The translations under genes and the position numbers were made by a program. Source: Ohtaekwangia sp. (GTDB lineage: Bacteria; Bacteroidota; Bacteroidia; Cytophagales; Cyclobacteriaceae). Taken from it: a stretch of DNA of 64,000 nt. Below, piece by piece: positions 34,526 through 43,508 of this stretch (the first letter of the stretch is position 1; every line of letters begins with the position of its first letter). Location: positions 620,001 to 684,000 of the forward strand of contig JAJNPV010000037.1 of the NCBI GenBank assembly GCA_021155195.1, read 5' to 3'. The notes below the pieces were generated by a model. It ran no database searches. It was given only the letters and a program-made list of their open reading frames with translations, and had not been told where the DNA came from.

Positions 34526-35686
34526 ATGGAACAAACAATGCGTTGGTTCGGTCCGAACGATCCGGTAAGCCTCGCAGATATCAGACAAGCAGGGTGTACA
34601 GGAGTAGTTTCGGCTTTGCATCATATTCCGGTGGGTGAAATCTGGACGGTTGATGAAATCAATAAGCGTAAAAACTTAATTGAAGATGCTGGCTTAACAT
34701 GGACAGTCATTGAGAGTTTACCCGTTCATGAGGATATCAAGAAACAATCAGGAGATTATAAACTTTGGATTGAGAATTATAAAATAAGTTTAAAGAATGT
34801 GGCTGCATGCGGTCTAAAAGTTGTCACGTATAACTTCATGCCGATATTGGATTGGATGCGCACCGATCCACGTTTCACCATGCCGAATGGAAGTAAGGCA
34901 CTTCGTTTTGAAAAATCTGCTTTTATCGCGTTTGATCTTTTTATTTTAAAGCGCCCCAATGCTGAGAAAGAATACACGCCCGAAGAAATCAACAAAGCAA
35001 AGACCCGGTTTGAGAAAATGACCCCAGCCGAAAAAGAGACACTCTATAATAACGCATTATTAGGGTTGCCTGGAAGCGAGGAACGTTTTACGGAAGAGCA
35101 GATACTTACCGCACTCAAAACATATGCTCATATCAATGCCAAAAAACTGAAAGAACATCTCTTTTATTTTCTTCAACAGATTGTTCCAACAGCAGAATCT
35201 TTAGGATTGAAACTAGCTATCCATCCTGATGATCCTCCATTCCCAATTCTAGGGTTACCGAGAATTGTTAGTACCGAACAAGACGCACAAGAACTTATAA
35301 ACGCAGCACCTTCTCCCGCCAACGGGTTATGTTTTTGCACGGGCTCGTATGGCGTTAGGCCAAGCAATGATCTACCAGGCATGGTAAGACGATTAGGAGA
35401 CCACATTCATTTTCTTCATTTGAGAAACACAAAACGAGATAATGAGGGAAACTTTTATGAGGCTGATCATTTGGGTGGTGACACCGATATGCCAGAAGTT
35501 GTGCGGGAGATTGTTTTATTAATGGAGCGCATAGGAACTTCAATTCCCATGCGGCCAGATCATGGACATCAAATGCTGGATGATCTCACTAAAAAGACAT
35601 TACCGGGTTACACAGCAATAGGTAGGTTAAAAGGACTTGCTGAGTTACGAGGATTGGAACTAGGAATAGCCCGATACCTCGATTAA
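34526..35686 (+). CDS. uxuA: Mannonate dehydratase
   Basis: A 386-residue cytoplasmic enzyme that turns D-mannonate into 2-keto-3-deoxy-D-gluconate. The N-terminus MEQTMRWFGPNDPVSL is close to the known UxuA start, which is why I chose 34526 over the ATG at 34517. Other conserved parts are AGCTGVVSALHHIPVGE, YNFMPILDWMRTD, AIHPDDPPFPILGLPRIVST cut short here, CTGSYGVR, FLHLRNTKR and PMRPDHGHQMLDD, with the metal-binding His, Asp and Cys residues in place. It is the last gene of the uronate operon. No KDG kinase or aldolase is seen in the window. Confidence 0.96.
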   Translation: MEQTMRWFGPNDPVSLADIRQAGCTGVVSALHHIPVGEIWTVDEINKRKNLIEDAGLTWTVIESLPVHEDIKKQSGDYKLWIENYKISLKNVAACGLKVVTYNFMPILDWMRTDPRFTMPNGSKALRFEKSAFIAFDLFILKRPNAEKEYTPEEINKAKTRFEKMTPAEKETLYNNALLGLPGSEERFTEEQILTALKTYAHINAKKLKEHLFYFLQQIVPTAESLGLKLAIHPDDPPFPILGLPRIVSTEQDAQELINAAPSPANGLCFCTGSYGVRPSNDLPGMVRRLGDHIHFLHLRNTKRDNEGNFYEADHLGGDTDMPEVVREIVLLMERIGTSIPMRPDHGHQMLDDLTKKTLPGYTAIGRLKGLAELRGLELGIARYLD

Positions 35687-35699
35687 TTGGGTCATTTTA

Positions 35700-35777
35700 A
35701 TAGACTTTTGACATTCGAACTAAGATTCGTCTATAATAGGGTTCATTAAAAAAATACCCCAAAACTTCGTATCTTTG
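35700..35777 (+). promoter_or_regulatory. Intergenic region before the desaturase gene
   Basis: The 256-base gap (35687-35942) has a weak hairpin just past the uxuA stop (ATAGAC 35700-35705 with GTCTAT 35729-35734), and a Bacteroidota-type -7 element TATCTTTG at 35770-35777, without a clear -33 TTG. That would leave a leader of about 160 bases before the desaturase ATG. No known riboswitch pattern was recognised in it. Confidence 0.35.
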
Positions 35778-35942
35778 TCGATCAATTCTATAAATCTTAG
35801 AAGGTTTTAAGCTGTTTAACGCGTATTGCCTCCTGATTTTTCAATTGAAACAGATTTTGGTAGGGGAGTGACACTAAAAATATTGTCCTACTATATATAA
35901 TGAGGGAAACTCGTTATCGGTGAACAGTTTAAACAAAGATCA

Positions 35943-37046
35943 ATGTCAACTACCAAAAGCCCTAAAACACTAACATTTGCACCTTCTCAGCGCGAATTCT
36001 CGGCCACTCTAAATAAGAGGGTGGGTGAGTATTTTAAGGTGAACGGACTCAATCGACACGCTGATCTGGAAATGATTTTTAAGACCTTTTTCATGTTTGG
36101 AATGTATTTCATTCCCTATGGATTGATTCTTGGTGGAGTTGTTTCAGGTGCTGGATGGCTACTCTTTTCAGTAGTTATTATGGGGCTAGGTTTGGCTGGC
36201 ATTGGCCTGTCGGTAATGCATGATGCAAATCATGGTGCTTACTCAAAAAAGAAGTGGGTAAACAATTTTGTTGGTTATTCAATGAATTTGATTGGAGCCA
36301 ATGCCTTTAATTGGAAAATTCAGCACAATGTTCTCCATCATACCTATACTAATGTGCATGAAGAAGATGAAGATATCAGTCCGAGAGGTGTGCTTAGGTT
36401 GACACCCCATTCTGAATGGAAATGGATTCATAAATATCAGCATGTATATGCTTGGTTTCTTTACGGATTAATGACCATTGCATGGATGGTATTTAAGGAT
36501 TTCTCTCGTTTAGATCGATATAACAAGAACGGGCTTACTAAATCCAACAATTCGGATGTGAGTAAAGAGTGGCTCATACTAATTTTCACCAAGATTGTTT
36601 ACGTGAGCTACATTTTTGTAATTCCTGTCTTAATAACCCCTTTGGCCTGGTGGCAAATTGTGATTGGTATTTTTATGATGCATTACATCGCGGGCTTTCT
36701 TTTGGCTATAATTTTTCAACCCGCTCACGTAATTGAAGGCACTGAATTCCCGCTTCCGGATGAAAAAAATCAACTTGAAAATAATTGGGCTATTCATCAG
36801 TTAATAACTACCACAAATTTTGGGAATAAAAGCCGCTGGTTTTCATGGTATGTGGGTGGTCTCAATTTTCAGATTGAACATCATCTGTTCCCGAATATTT
36901 GCCATGTACATTACCGAAAAATTTCTAACATCGTTAAAGAGACTGCACTGGAATTCGGACTACCCTATAAAAGTGCCCGAACGTTTGCCGATGCATTAGC
37001 CGGGCACGCGCGGTTATTGAAGCAATTAGGGGTTCAGCCTATTTGA
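35943..37046 (+). CDS. Fatty acid desaturase (front-end/acyl-CoA type)
   Basis: A 367-residue inner-membrane di-iron enzyme. The three His boxes are HDANH (93-97), QHNVLHH (127-133) and QIEHH (about 310-314); four hydrophobic helices lie around them (for example 48-70 and 72-92). The Gln in the third box is typical of front-end or linoleoyl-CoA-type desaturases; no fused cytochrome b5 domain is present. It inserts a double bond into membrane fatty acids, which adjusts fluidity. It is followed 55 bases later by rpoD, with its own long leader upstream. Confidence 0.92.
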   Translation: MSTTKSPKTLTFAPSQREFSATLNKRVGEYFKVNGLNRHADLEMIFKTFFMFGMYFIPYGLILGGVVSGAGWLLFSVVIMGLGLAGIGLSVMHDANHGAYSKKKWVNNFVGYSMNLIGANAFNWKIQHNVLHHTYTNVHEEDEDISPRGVLRLTPHSEWKWIHKYQHVYAWFLYGLMTIAWMVFKDFSRLDRYNKNGLTKSNNSDVSKEWLILIFTKIVYVSYIFVIPVLITPLAWWQIVIGIFMMHYIAGFLLAIIFQPAHVIEGTEFPLPDEKNQLENNWAIHQLITTTNFGNKSRWFSWYVGGLNFQIEHHLFPNICHVHYRKISNIVKETALEFGLPYKSARTFADALAGHARLLKQLGVQPI

Positions 37047-37101
37047 ACTAAATCTCCAGTATTATCCTTTTATTGACTACTAACATTATCATTCAATATT
37101 T

Positions 37102-37965
37102 ATGAGGCAATTAAAAATCAGTAAACAAATTACAAATAGGGAGAGCCAATCTCTTGATAAATATTTACAGGAAATAGGAAAGGTAGACTTGATCACTGCC
37201 GAAATGGAAGTGGATTTGGCGAAGCGGATTCGAGCCGGAGATCAAATTGCACTCGAGAAGATGACCAAGGCTAATTTACGATTTGTAGTTTCAGTGGCCA
37301 AGCAATATCAAAACAACGGACTCACACTAGGCGATCTGATAAATGAGGGTAATGTGGGTTTGATAAAAGCCGCCATGCGATTTGATGAAACTCGTGGTTT
37401 CAAATTTATCTCGTATGCGGTTTGGTGGATTCGTCAATCAATTCTACAAGCACTTGCTGAACAATCACGTGTTGTTCGTTTGCCTTTAAATAGGGTAGGA
37501 TCATTAAATAAAATCTCGCGGGCATTTTCGGAACTTGAACAAAAATTTCAGCGTGAACCTTCTCCAGCCGAAGTAGCTGAAATCATGGACGTGACCATTG
37601 AAGAAGTAGAAAGTACGATGAGTGTGGGCGGAAGACAAATTTCTGTAGATGCTCCTTTTGTGCAAGGTGAAGAGAACAAACTTCTGGATGTACTGGAAAG
37701 CAACAGCGAAGAGACTCCTGATGCTGCGCTCATGATGGATTCACTCAAACTTGAAGTATCAAGAGCATTGTCAACCTTATCCGAAAGAGAATCAGAAGTA
37801 ATTTGTGATTACTATGGTTTAAATGGTGGTCATCCAATGACCTTAGAGGAAATAGGAGACAAGTTTAAACTTACTCGCGAACGCGTTCGTCAAATTAAGG
37901 AAAAGGCAACCCGGAGATTAAGACATACTTCGCGCAGCAAATACTTAAAGTCTTATCTGGGTTAA
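37102..37965 (+). CDS. rpoD: Primary RNA polymerase sigma factor (sigma-70)
   Basis: A 287-residue protein, the compact form typical of the Bacteroidota housekeeping sigma factor, without region 1.1. Region 1.2 is seen at 15-46 (SLDKYLQEIGKVDLI), region 2 with KANLRFVVSVAKQYQNNGLTL and the 2.3-2.4 motif FKFISYAVWWIRQSILQAL, region 3 with REPSPAEVAEIM, and region 4.2 with LEEIGDKFKLTRERVRQIKE. It directs transcription of most genes. The N-terminal MRQLKISKQITNRES is also characteristic. Confidence 0.97.
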   Translation: MRQLKISKQITNRESQSLDKYLQEIGKVDLITAEMEVDLAKRIRAGDQIALEKMTKANLRFVVSVAKQYQNNGLTLGDLINEGNVGLIKAAMRFDETRGFKFISYAVWWIRQSILQALAEQSRVVRLPLNRVGSLNKISRAFSELEQKFQREPSPAEVAEIMDVTIEEVESTMSVGGRQISVDAPFVQGEENKLLDVLESNSEETPDAALMMDSLKLEVSRALSTLSERESEVICDYYGLNGGHPMTLEEIGDKFKLTRERVRQIKEKATRRLRHTSRSKYLKSYLG

Positions 37966-38002
37966 AAAAAATCGATCTACCGCTAAATTTTAAAGTAAAG
38001 AA

Positions 38003-38377
38003 ATGAGTCCAAGATTTTTCAGTTCAAATTCAAATCAATTGTATGTTTCATTGTGGAGTAAATACCGTCCGGCTATCTTACAGTTGATGGTTGCGGCAGA
38101 GGGAGGTACTCAGCAGTATAAATTTTTTGGCCACGAATTCAAGACTTTAAATCCCAAGGAAAAAGGATACACATTTACCATGCAGGCTTTTCAGGGTCGT
38201 GCATTGAATGACATCAGAAAATCCGCTACCGCGCAAGATCTTTTACATGTGCTTTCACAATCGAAGAAAGGAACTGAATTACTTGATGCCAGCAAATATG
38301 AATTTGTATTGGATAAGCAGTTTACTCTTTCTGTAAGTACGGTTCAACCTGAAGTTGAAGAGGAAGCAGAGGCTTAA
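38003..38377 (+). CDS. Small conserved protein of unknown function
   Basis: A 124-residue soluble protein without signal peptide or membrane segment. It begins MSPRFFSSNSNQLYVSLW and ends in an acidic tail (VEEEAEA). A central LNPKEKGYTFTMQAFQGRALN stretch and the helix IRKSATAQDLLHVLSQS look well ordered. I do not recognise a family. It lies 37 bases after rpoD, so it may be read with it, and it converges on the cold-shock gene. Confidence 0.6.
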   Translation: MSPRFFSSNSNQLYVSLWSKYRPAILQLMVAAEGGTQQYKFFGHEFKTLNPKEKGYTFTMQAFQGRALNDIRKSATAQDLLHVLSQSKKGTELLDASKYEFVLDKQFTLSVSTVQPEVEEEAEA

Positions 38378-38397
38378 TCTATTCTGCGTAAGCCTTC

Positions 38398-38859
38398 TTA
38401 CTTAACTACTTTCACACGTACCGCATTGAGGCCTTTAAAGCCGCGCTCTGTTTCGAAAGAAACTAAATCATTTTCTTTTATAGGGGTGGAGAGGCCATTG
38501 CTGTGAACGAAAATGCTCTCGCCATTTTCAGTATCCTTGATAAAGCCAAAACCTTTTGAGGTATTAAAGAAGGTAACACGCCCTTGTCTGGTGGCTCCTC
38601 CAGCCTGATTTACCGACCCATTGTTACGTGAACCGAGTACAATATCGTCTGTTTTGATGGTTGATTTCTTCTTCAACGGATCTGGAGGTGTTGAAGAGAT
38701 GTTTCCGTATTCATCAACGTAAGCTAGCATGTCTTCAAAAGATGAGCCTTCCTTAGCATTTGCTTTTCGGTCTTCTTTCCGTTGTTCTTTTTCCTTCCTT
38801 TTTTGAAGTCTTTTTTTCTCTAATTCTTTTTTGTTAAACGTTTCTTGCGGTCTGGCCAT
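38398..38859 (-). CDS. Cold-shock-domain protein with basic N-terminal extension
   Basis: A 153-residue protein. The C-terminal 65 residues are a cold-shock domain with both RNA-binding motifs in recognisable form: GFGFIKD (RNP1, usually KGFGFI) and SIFVHSN (RNP2, usually VFVHFS). The first 40 or so residues are very rich in Lys, Arg and Glu (KKELEKKRLQKRKEKEQRK), likely a helix that adds nucleic-acid or ribosome binding. It would act as an RNA chaperone in the cytoplasm. It converges with the small gene after rpoD. Confidence 0.88.
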   Translation of the reverse strand: MARPQETFNKKELEKKRLQKRKEKEQRKEDRKANAKEGSSFEDMLAYVDEYGNISSTPPDPLKKKSTIKTDDIVLGSRNNGSVNQAGGATRQGRVTFFNTSKGFGFIKDTENGESIFVHSNGLSTPIKENDLVSFETERGFKGLNAVRVKVVK

Positions 38860-39059
38860 GTTTTTTTGTTAGTCCTTGTAATTGGTTTTAATCCCTTGGG
38901 ATTCGGGATAAGGTAGCAGAACTATCATATCTCAAAGCAGAAGAGGCTGTAAAGGTACAAAATTCTTTTGATGGACTGAATTCAAATAACTGTTAAACAA
39001 TTGTGCATTTAGCCTAAATTGGTACTCGTATCTTATTAACACGATAATCTTATTCTGAT

Positions 39060-39857
39060 ATGATCTCTGTTTTGGGTGTCCCTTTCGATGCAGCCTCTTC
39101 TTTTCTTCGTGGCCCGGCCCAGGCTCCCAACGAAATAAGGAAGGCATTTCATTCCAATTCATCGAATTATTTTACAGAACGAGGCATTGATTTAAGTGAA
39201 ATAGGCATTTGGTTAGATGCAGGAGATCTTGCTTTTGATGCGGGAAATCCATTGTCTTTGCTGGAAAATTCTATCCAAAATCTGCTTACACAAGATCATA
39301 GAGTACTTACACTTGGTGGCGATCACTCAATCACATATCCGGTTGTAAAAGCATTTGCAAAAAAGTATGGTCGGTTAAATATTCTGCACATAGATGCACA
39401 TGCCGATTTGTATGATTCATTTGAAGGTGATAAATATTCACATGCGTGTCCTTTTGCAAGAATTATGGAAGAGGAGTTGGCTGTACGATTGGTGCAGGTG
39501 GGTATTCGTACATTAAGTAAACATCAGCGGGAGCAGGCAACTCGCTTTGGGGTGGAGATTTTTGAAATGAAGGATTGGAACAACACAATTCAATTCCATT
39601 TTCAAGGACCAACTTATCTCTCATTGGATATAGACGCCATTGATTCGGCTTTTGCCCCTGGAGTTTCACATCACGAACCAGGAGGCTTCACCAGTCGTGA
39701 GGTGATCAATATTATTCAATCGGTAAAAGGTAATTTGGTGGGGGCTGATCTGGTTGAATTTAACCCAACACGCGATGCATCGGGAATAACTGCTATGCTG
39801 GCCGCTAAACTTTTTAAAGAATTATTAGATCGATTGCTCCTGTCTGAGAATGAGTAG
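39060..39857 (+). CDS. Arginase/agmatinase-family ureohydrolase
   Basis: A 265-residue binuclear Mn enzyme. The metal-binding motifs are GGDHS (86-90), DAHADLYD (112-119) and SLDIDAIDSAFAPG (about 186-199); the C-terminal DLVEFNPTRD is also typical. It hydrolyses agmatine or a related guanidino compound to urea; family members include arginase, agmatinase, guanidinobutyrase and formiminoglutamase, which cannot be told apart here. It overlaps the next gene by 8 bases, coupling it to an amidohydrolase-family lipoprotein. Confidence 0.9.
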   Translation: MISVLGVPFDAASSFLRGPAQAPNEIRKAFHSNSSNYFTERGIDLSEIGIWLDAGDLAFDAGNPLSLLENSIQNLLTQDHRVLTLGGDHSITYPVVKAFAKKYGRLNILHIDAHADLYDSFEGDKYSHACPFARIMEEELAVRLVQVGIRTLSKHQREQATRFGVEIFEMKDWNNTIQFHFQGPTYLSLDIDAIDSAFAPGVSHHEPGGFTSREVINIIQSVKGNLVGADLVEFNPTRDASGITAMLAAKLFKELLDRLLLSENE

Positions 39858-41496
39858 AACTTTAAGAACATTTTTTATAATTGCGGTAGCGGGGCTTGTT
39901 TTTTCTTGTTCCGAACAAAAGCCGGATTATGAATTAATCATTCGCAACGGAATGATTTATGATGGGTTGGGCGGAAATCCTTTTACGGGAGATGTTGCCA
40001 TTCGTGCGGATACACTTGTTGCAATTGGAGATTTATCTGACAAGAAAGGTATAAAAGAGATTGATGCAACCGGATTTGCAGTAGCACCGGGTTTTATAAA
40101 TATGCTTAGTTGGGCCGATGGCTCGTTGCTGAAAGATGGACGATCCATGAGCGATATTAAACAAGGTGTAACTCTGGAAGTTTTTGGTGAAGGGTGGAGC
40201 CCGGGGCCGCGAAGAAAAAAAGATGCAAACGATTCTCTCTGGGCATCCCTTGATGAATATTTTCTCACGTTAGAAAAGAAAGGAGTAGCTACCAACTTTG
40301 CTTCTTTTGTTGGAGCTACTACGGTTAGAAATTATGTATTGGGATATGAAAACAAGCTGCCAAATCCAAATGAACTAAAGCGCATGAAGCAATTGGTTGA
40401 AGATGCGATGAAAGAAGGTGCTATGGGATTAGGATCTTCTCTTATCTACGCTCCTGCTGATTATGCCGATACGAATGAACTCATTGAGTTATGCAACGTG
40501 GTAGCCAGGTATAACGGAATGTACATCACGCACATGCGCAGCGAAAGCGATAAAATTTATTCGGCCCTTAACGAAGTGTTTACTATTTCGCGGCAAGCGA
40601 ATGTACCGGCTGAGATCTATCACTTAAAAATTAATAACACCTGGAACTGGAACAAGGTAGATACCGTACTTGCAAAAATTGACAGTGCGCAAAAAGCGGG
40701 ATTGAAAATTACTGCCAACATGTATACGTACAATGCCAGTGGCACCTCACTTACTGCGCGGCTGCCTACATGGGTGCAGGCAGGAGGGGCACCCGCCATG
40801 CGCAAGCGATTAAGAAACCCGGTAACGAGGAGAAAAGTATTGGAGGAATTGCGATTGGGAATCCCAACAAAAAACTCTGACCCCAAGGACGTTATGCTCA
40901 TTGGGTTCAGGAAGGATTCTTTAAACAAACTGTATCGCGGTAAACGATTAAGTGAAGTAGCCATACTGCACGGGAAAAATGCCAATGAAACCATGCTTGA
41001 TCTTATTGTGGAAGATAAGTCAGGGATTGCTGCTATCTTCTTTTTGATTTCTGAACAAAATGTAAAAAAGATGTTGAAACTTCCATTTGTCAGCATCTGT
41101 TCCGATGCATCTTCTATTCCCAATGAACCACCTTATACAGACGATCCAACGCATCCGCGTACGTATGGCAGTTTTGCCAGGTTGTTAGGTAAATATGTGC
41201 GCGAGGAAAATGTGATAACGCTACAAGAAGCTGTCCGCAGACTTACCTCGTTGCCGGCATCAAATTTAAAACTTAATAAGCGGGGAAGTTTGAAGGTTGG
41301 TAATTATGCCGATGTAGTGATCTTTGATCCCGCCAAGGTAAAGGATAATGCCACGTTTGATCAGCCACATCACTATGCGGATGGTATAATACATGTATTT
41401 GTAAATGGTGCGCAAGTGCTTGAATATGGAAATCATACAGGCGCGAAACCGGGTCGTTGTGTTCGAGGGCCAGGTTATCAACAGCAACCAATATGA
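39850..41496 (+). CDS. N-acyl-D-amino-acid deacylase-like amidohydrolase lipoprotein, copy 1
   Basis: A 548-residue lipoprotein (lipobox FSC, Cys20) of the D-aminoacylase group of the amidohydrolase superfamily. Kept metal-site residues include His228 in YITHMRSE, His259 in EIYHLK and Asp419 in CSDASS. The usual PGFID.H.H motif has become PGFINMLSW (80-88), so both His residues of HxH are missing, and the Cys ligand of D-aminoacylase is not present in the matching GVTLEVFGEG region, where a Glu (110 or 114) could take over. It probably still has one metal. It may act on N-acyl-D-amino acids or a similar amide outside the cell. Overlaps the arginase gene and, by ATGA, the methyltransferase gene. 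Confidence 0.85.
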   Translation: MSRTLRTFFIIAVAGLVFSCSEQKPDYELIIRNGMIYDGLGGNPFTGDVAIRADTLVAIGDLSDKKGIKEIDATGFAVAPGFINMLSWADGSLLKDGRSMSDIKQGVTLEVFGEGWSPGPRRKKDANDSLWASLDEYFLTLEKKGVATNFASFVGATTVRNYVLGYENKLPNPNELKRMKQLVEDAMKEGAMGLGSSLIYAPADYADTNELIELCNVVARYNGMYITHMRSESDKIYSALNEVFTISRQANVPAEIYHLKINNTWNWNKVDTVLAKIDSAQKAGLKITANMYTYNASGTSLTARLPTWVQAGGAPAMRKRLRNPVTRRKVLEELRLGIPTKNSDPKDVMLIGFRKDSLNKLYRGKRLSEVAILHGKNANETMLDLIVEDKSGIAAIFFLISEQNVKKMLKLPFVSICSDASSIPNEPPYTDDPTHPRTYGSFARLLGKYVREENVITLQEAVRRLTSLPASNLKLNKRGSLKVGNYADVVIFDPAKVKDNATFDQPHHYADGIIHVFVNGAQVLEYGNHTGAKPGRCVRGPGYQQQPI

Positions 41497-42230
41497 AAGA
41501 TTTATTTTCTGAGCACTCAAAACTTTACTCTCAATTTCGTCCCACGTATCCGAGTGCTCTGTATGAGTTTATCTTTTCGCATGTTCATACCTTTAACACC
41601 GCCTGGGATTGTGGAACCGGCAATGGCCAATCGGCACGGGTATTAAGTACCAGATTTAAAAAAGTGCTGGCTACGGACATCAGCGCCAAACAAATTGAAC
41701 AAGCATTCAAGGCAGACACTATTTTTTATTCCGTGTGCAGTGAGAGGACTAATTTTGCTGACAGGAGTCTCGATTTGGTGACAGTCTCGCAAGCGATACA
41801 CTGGTTCGATATCAATGCATTCTATCAAGAAGTGCACCGATTGAGCAAGCCCAATGCAATTCTCGCTGTGTGGGGATATAGTTTGTTAAGCATTACCCCT
41901 GAAATAGATTCACTTCTTTATAACTTCTATAGAAATGTTGTCGGGTCTTACTGGGATAAGGAGAGACACCTTATTGATGAGCAATATAAAACCATTCCGT
42001 TTCCGTTTGAAGAAATAGTAGCACCACCTTTTGATTTTTCTTTTGAGTGGACGATCGAGCAACTAGCAGGATACCTCACCACATGGTCGGCTGTTAGAAA
42101 ATATATGCAAGTGAATGAAATCAATCCTGTGAAGAAACTTATAGAGGAAATTTCACCTTGGTGGGGAGAGGGTTCCATGTGTGTTACATTTCCTCTTTTT
42201 CTGCGAATGGGAAGAGTGAATTCAATGTAG
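41493..42230 (+). CDS. Class I SAM-dependent methyltransferase
   Basis: A 245-residue soluble protein of the UbiE/Tam-like methyltransferase group. The SAM site is seen as WDCGTGNGQSARVL (near residues 32-45), then VLATDIS and the motif IV-like DLVTVSQAIHWFD; the C-terminal WGEGSMCVTFPLFLRMGR matches the end of related trans-aconitate-type enzymes. I chose the ATG at 41493 because it overlaps the previous stop as ATGA, giving an N-terminus of MKDLFSEHSKLYSQFRPTYP. The acceptor is unknown. It is coupled to the deacylase-like gene. Confidence 0.88.
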   Translation: MKDLFSEHSKLYSQFRPTYPSALYEFIFSHVHTFNTAWDCGTGNGQSARVLSTRFKKVLATDISAKQIEQAFKADTIFYSVCSERTNFADRSLDLVTVSQAIHWFDINAFYQEVHRLSKPNAILAVWGYSLLSITPEIDSLLYNFYRNVVGSYWDKERHLIDEQYKTIPFPFEEIVAPPFDFSFEWTIEQLAGYLTTWSAVRKYMQVNEINPVKKLIEEISPWWGEGSMCVTFPLFLRMGRVNSM

Positions 42231-42289
42231 AACAAAGTCAGCTTAATCCTTTTTCATTTTTTTGTATCTTCCTTCTTAAATCGAATTGT

Positions 42290-43453
42290 ATGATTACTCG
42301 TAAACAGTTTATTGAACGTAGCAGCACATTAGTCGTGGCTGGTATACTGGCGCCTTATCTTGGTACTTCCAATAATTTTGCGAGGGGCGGTAAAATAAAA
42401 ATAGGTGTGATTGGGTGTGGAAGTGTATCAACTATGTATTTGCCGCACCTTTCAAAATCCAACTATGTTGAATTGGTGAGTGTATGTGACATCATTCCCG
42501 AAAGGGCAAAAGCCGCTGCCGAAAAGTATAATGTCCCTCATCAATATGATCACATAGACAAGCTATTGGCCGGCTCATCATTTGATTTGTTAGTGAACTT
42601 AACAAACATGCAGGAACACGGTCGTTTAAACAAGCAGGCCGTTAGCGCAAACAAAAATGTGTGGAGCGAGAAACCCTTGGCCAATTCCTATCGTGAAGGA
42701 GTAGAGTTGGTAGCACTTGCAAAAAAGCAGGGCGTAAAAATCTGGGGTTCACCAGCTGTTGTCAATAGTCCACAGTTTGCTTTTATGGCGAAGGCGATTC
42801 AAGAAGGGAAGCTTGGAAAAGTTTCAGCAGCGCACGCTCATTATGGTCATTTAGGCCCAACATGGTCCGCATTTTTTTATGAGAAAGGCGGGGGTAGTTT
42901 GCCCGATTTAGGGGTTTATAATCTTGCTACGCTTACGGGATTGCTGGGCCCTGCAAAAGCAATAGTTGCAATGACCAGTATTATTACTGCCGAACGCACC
43001 GTAGACAACAAAGGAAAAATTATTGTTGAGGCTGAGGATAACGCTATGGTGATAATGCAGCATGCAAATGGTACACTCTCCCATATGCAGTGCGGTTTTA
43101 ATTACTTCGATCCGTATGGACATGAGGGAGAAGGGCAAGACAAACCCACCATTTCTATATGGGGAACCAAAGGTAATATGAATTTGATTGGCTATGACTG
43201 GGCACCGTTTGGCGTAGATATGGCGAGTGTGGATAATGAAAAGACGATTCGCTATGCAACAGATACCGATTCTTATGTATGGGAGCAAGGCGCTTCTGTT
43301 ATTGCTGAGAGCATGGCACTAGACACTCAACCCTTGATTGCCGTGGAACATGCCTTGCATGTGTTAGAGATCATTGAAGCCGCACGCGAGTCGCAAGCCA
43401 CGGGGAAACGTATCCCGATAACTTCTACTTTTAAATTTCCGATAATTAAATGA
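42290..43453 (+). CDS. Gfo/Idh/MocA-family oxidoreductase, probably secreted
   Basis: A 387-residue protein with an N-terminal signal-like segment (MITRKQFIERSSTLVVAGIL) that resembles the Tat-dependent leader common in Bacteroidota members of this family, though the twin arginine is incomplete. The Rossmann motif is KIGVIGCGSVS and the signature is KNVWSEKPLANS. It would use NAD(P), possibly tightly bound in the periplasm. The ATG at 42290 is preferred; a longer frame upstream overlaps the methyltransferase gene and lacks a signal. Substrate unknown; the gene lies between the two deacylase-like genes. Confidence 0.85.
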   Translation: MITRKQFIERSSTLVVAGILAPYLGTSNNFARGGKIKIGVIGCGSVSTMYLPHLSKSNYVELVSVCDIIPERAKAAAEKYNVPHQYDHIDKLLAGSSFDLLVNLTNMQEHGRLNKQAVSANKNVWSEKPLANSYREGVELVALAKKQGVKIWGSPAVVNSPQFAFMAKAIQEGKLGKVSAAHAHYGHLGPTWSAFFYEKGGGSLPDLGVYNLATLTGLLGPAKAIVAMTSIITAERTVDNKGKIIVEAEDNAMVIMQHANGTLSHMQCGFNYFDPYGHEGEGQDKPTISIWGTKGNMNLIGYDWAPFGVDMASVDNEKTIRYATDTDSYVWEQGASVIAESMALDTQPLIAVEHALHVLEIIEAARESQATGKRIPITSTFKFPIIK

Positions 43454-43508
43454 GCAAAGTTTGTAAAGCCCATCAGGGCTAACATTAAAATTCATAAAGA
43501 TAAATACC

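Noticed and set aside
42158..42230. A possible third copy of the GGAGAGGG palindrome at the end of the methyltransferase gene
   Set aside because: The codons match the conserved C-terminal WG.GS motif of related methyltransferases, so the likeness is by chance.
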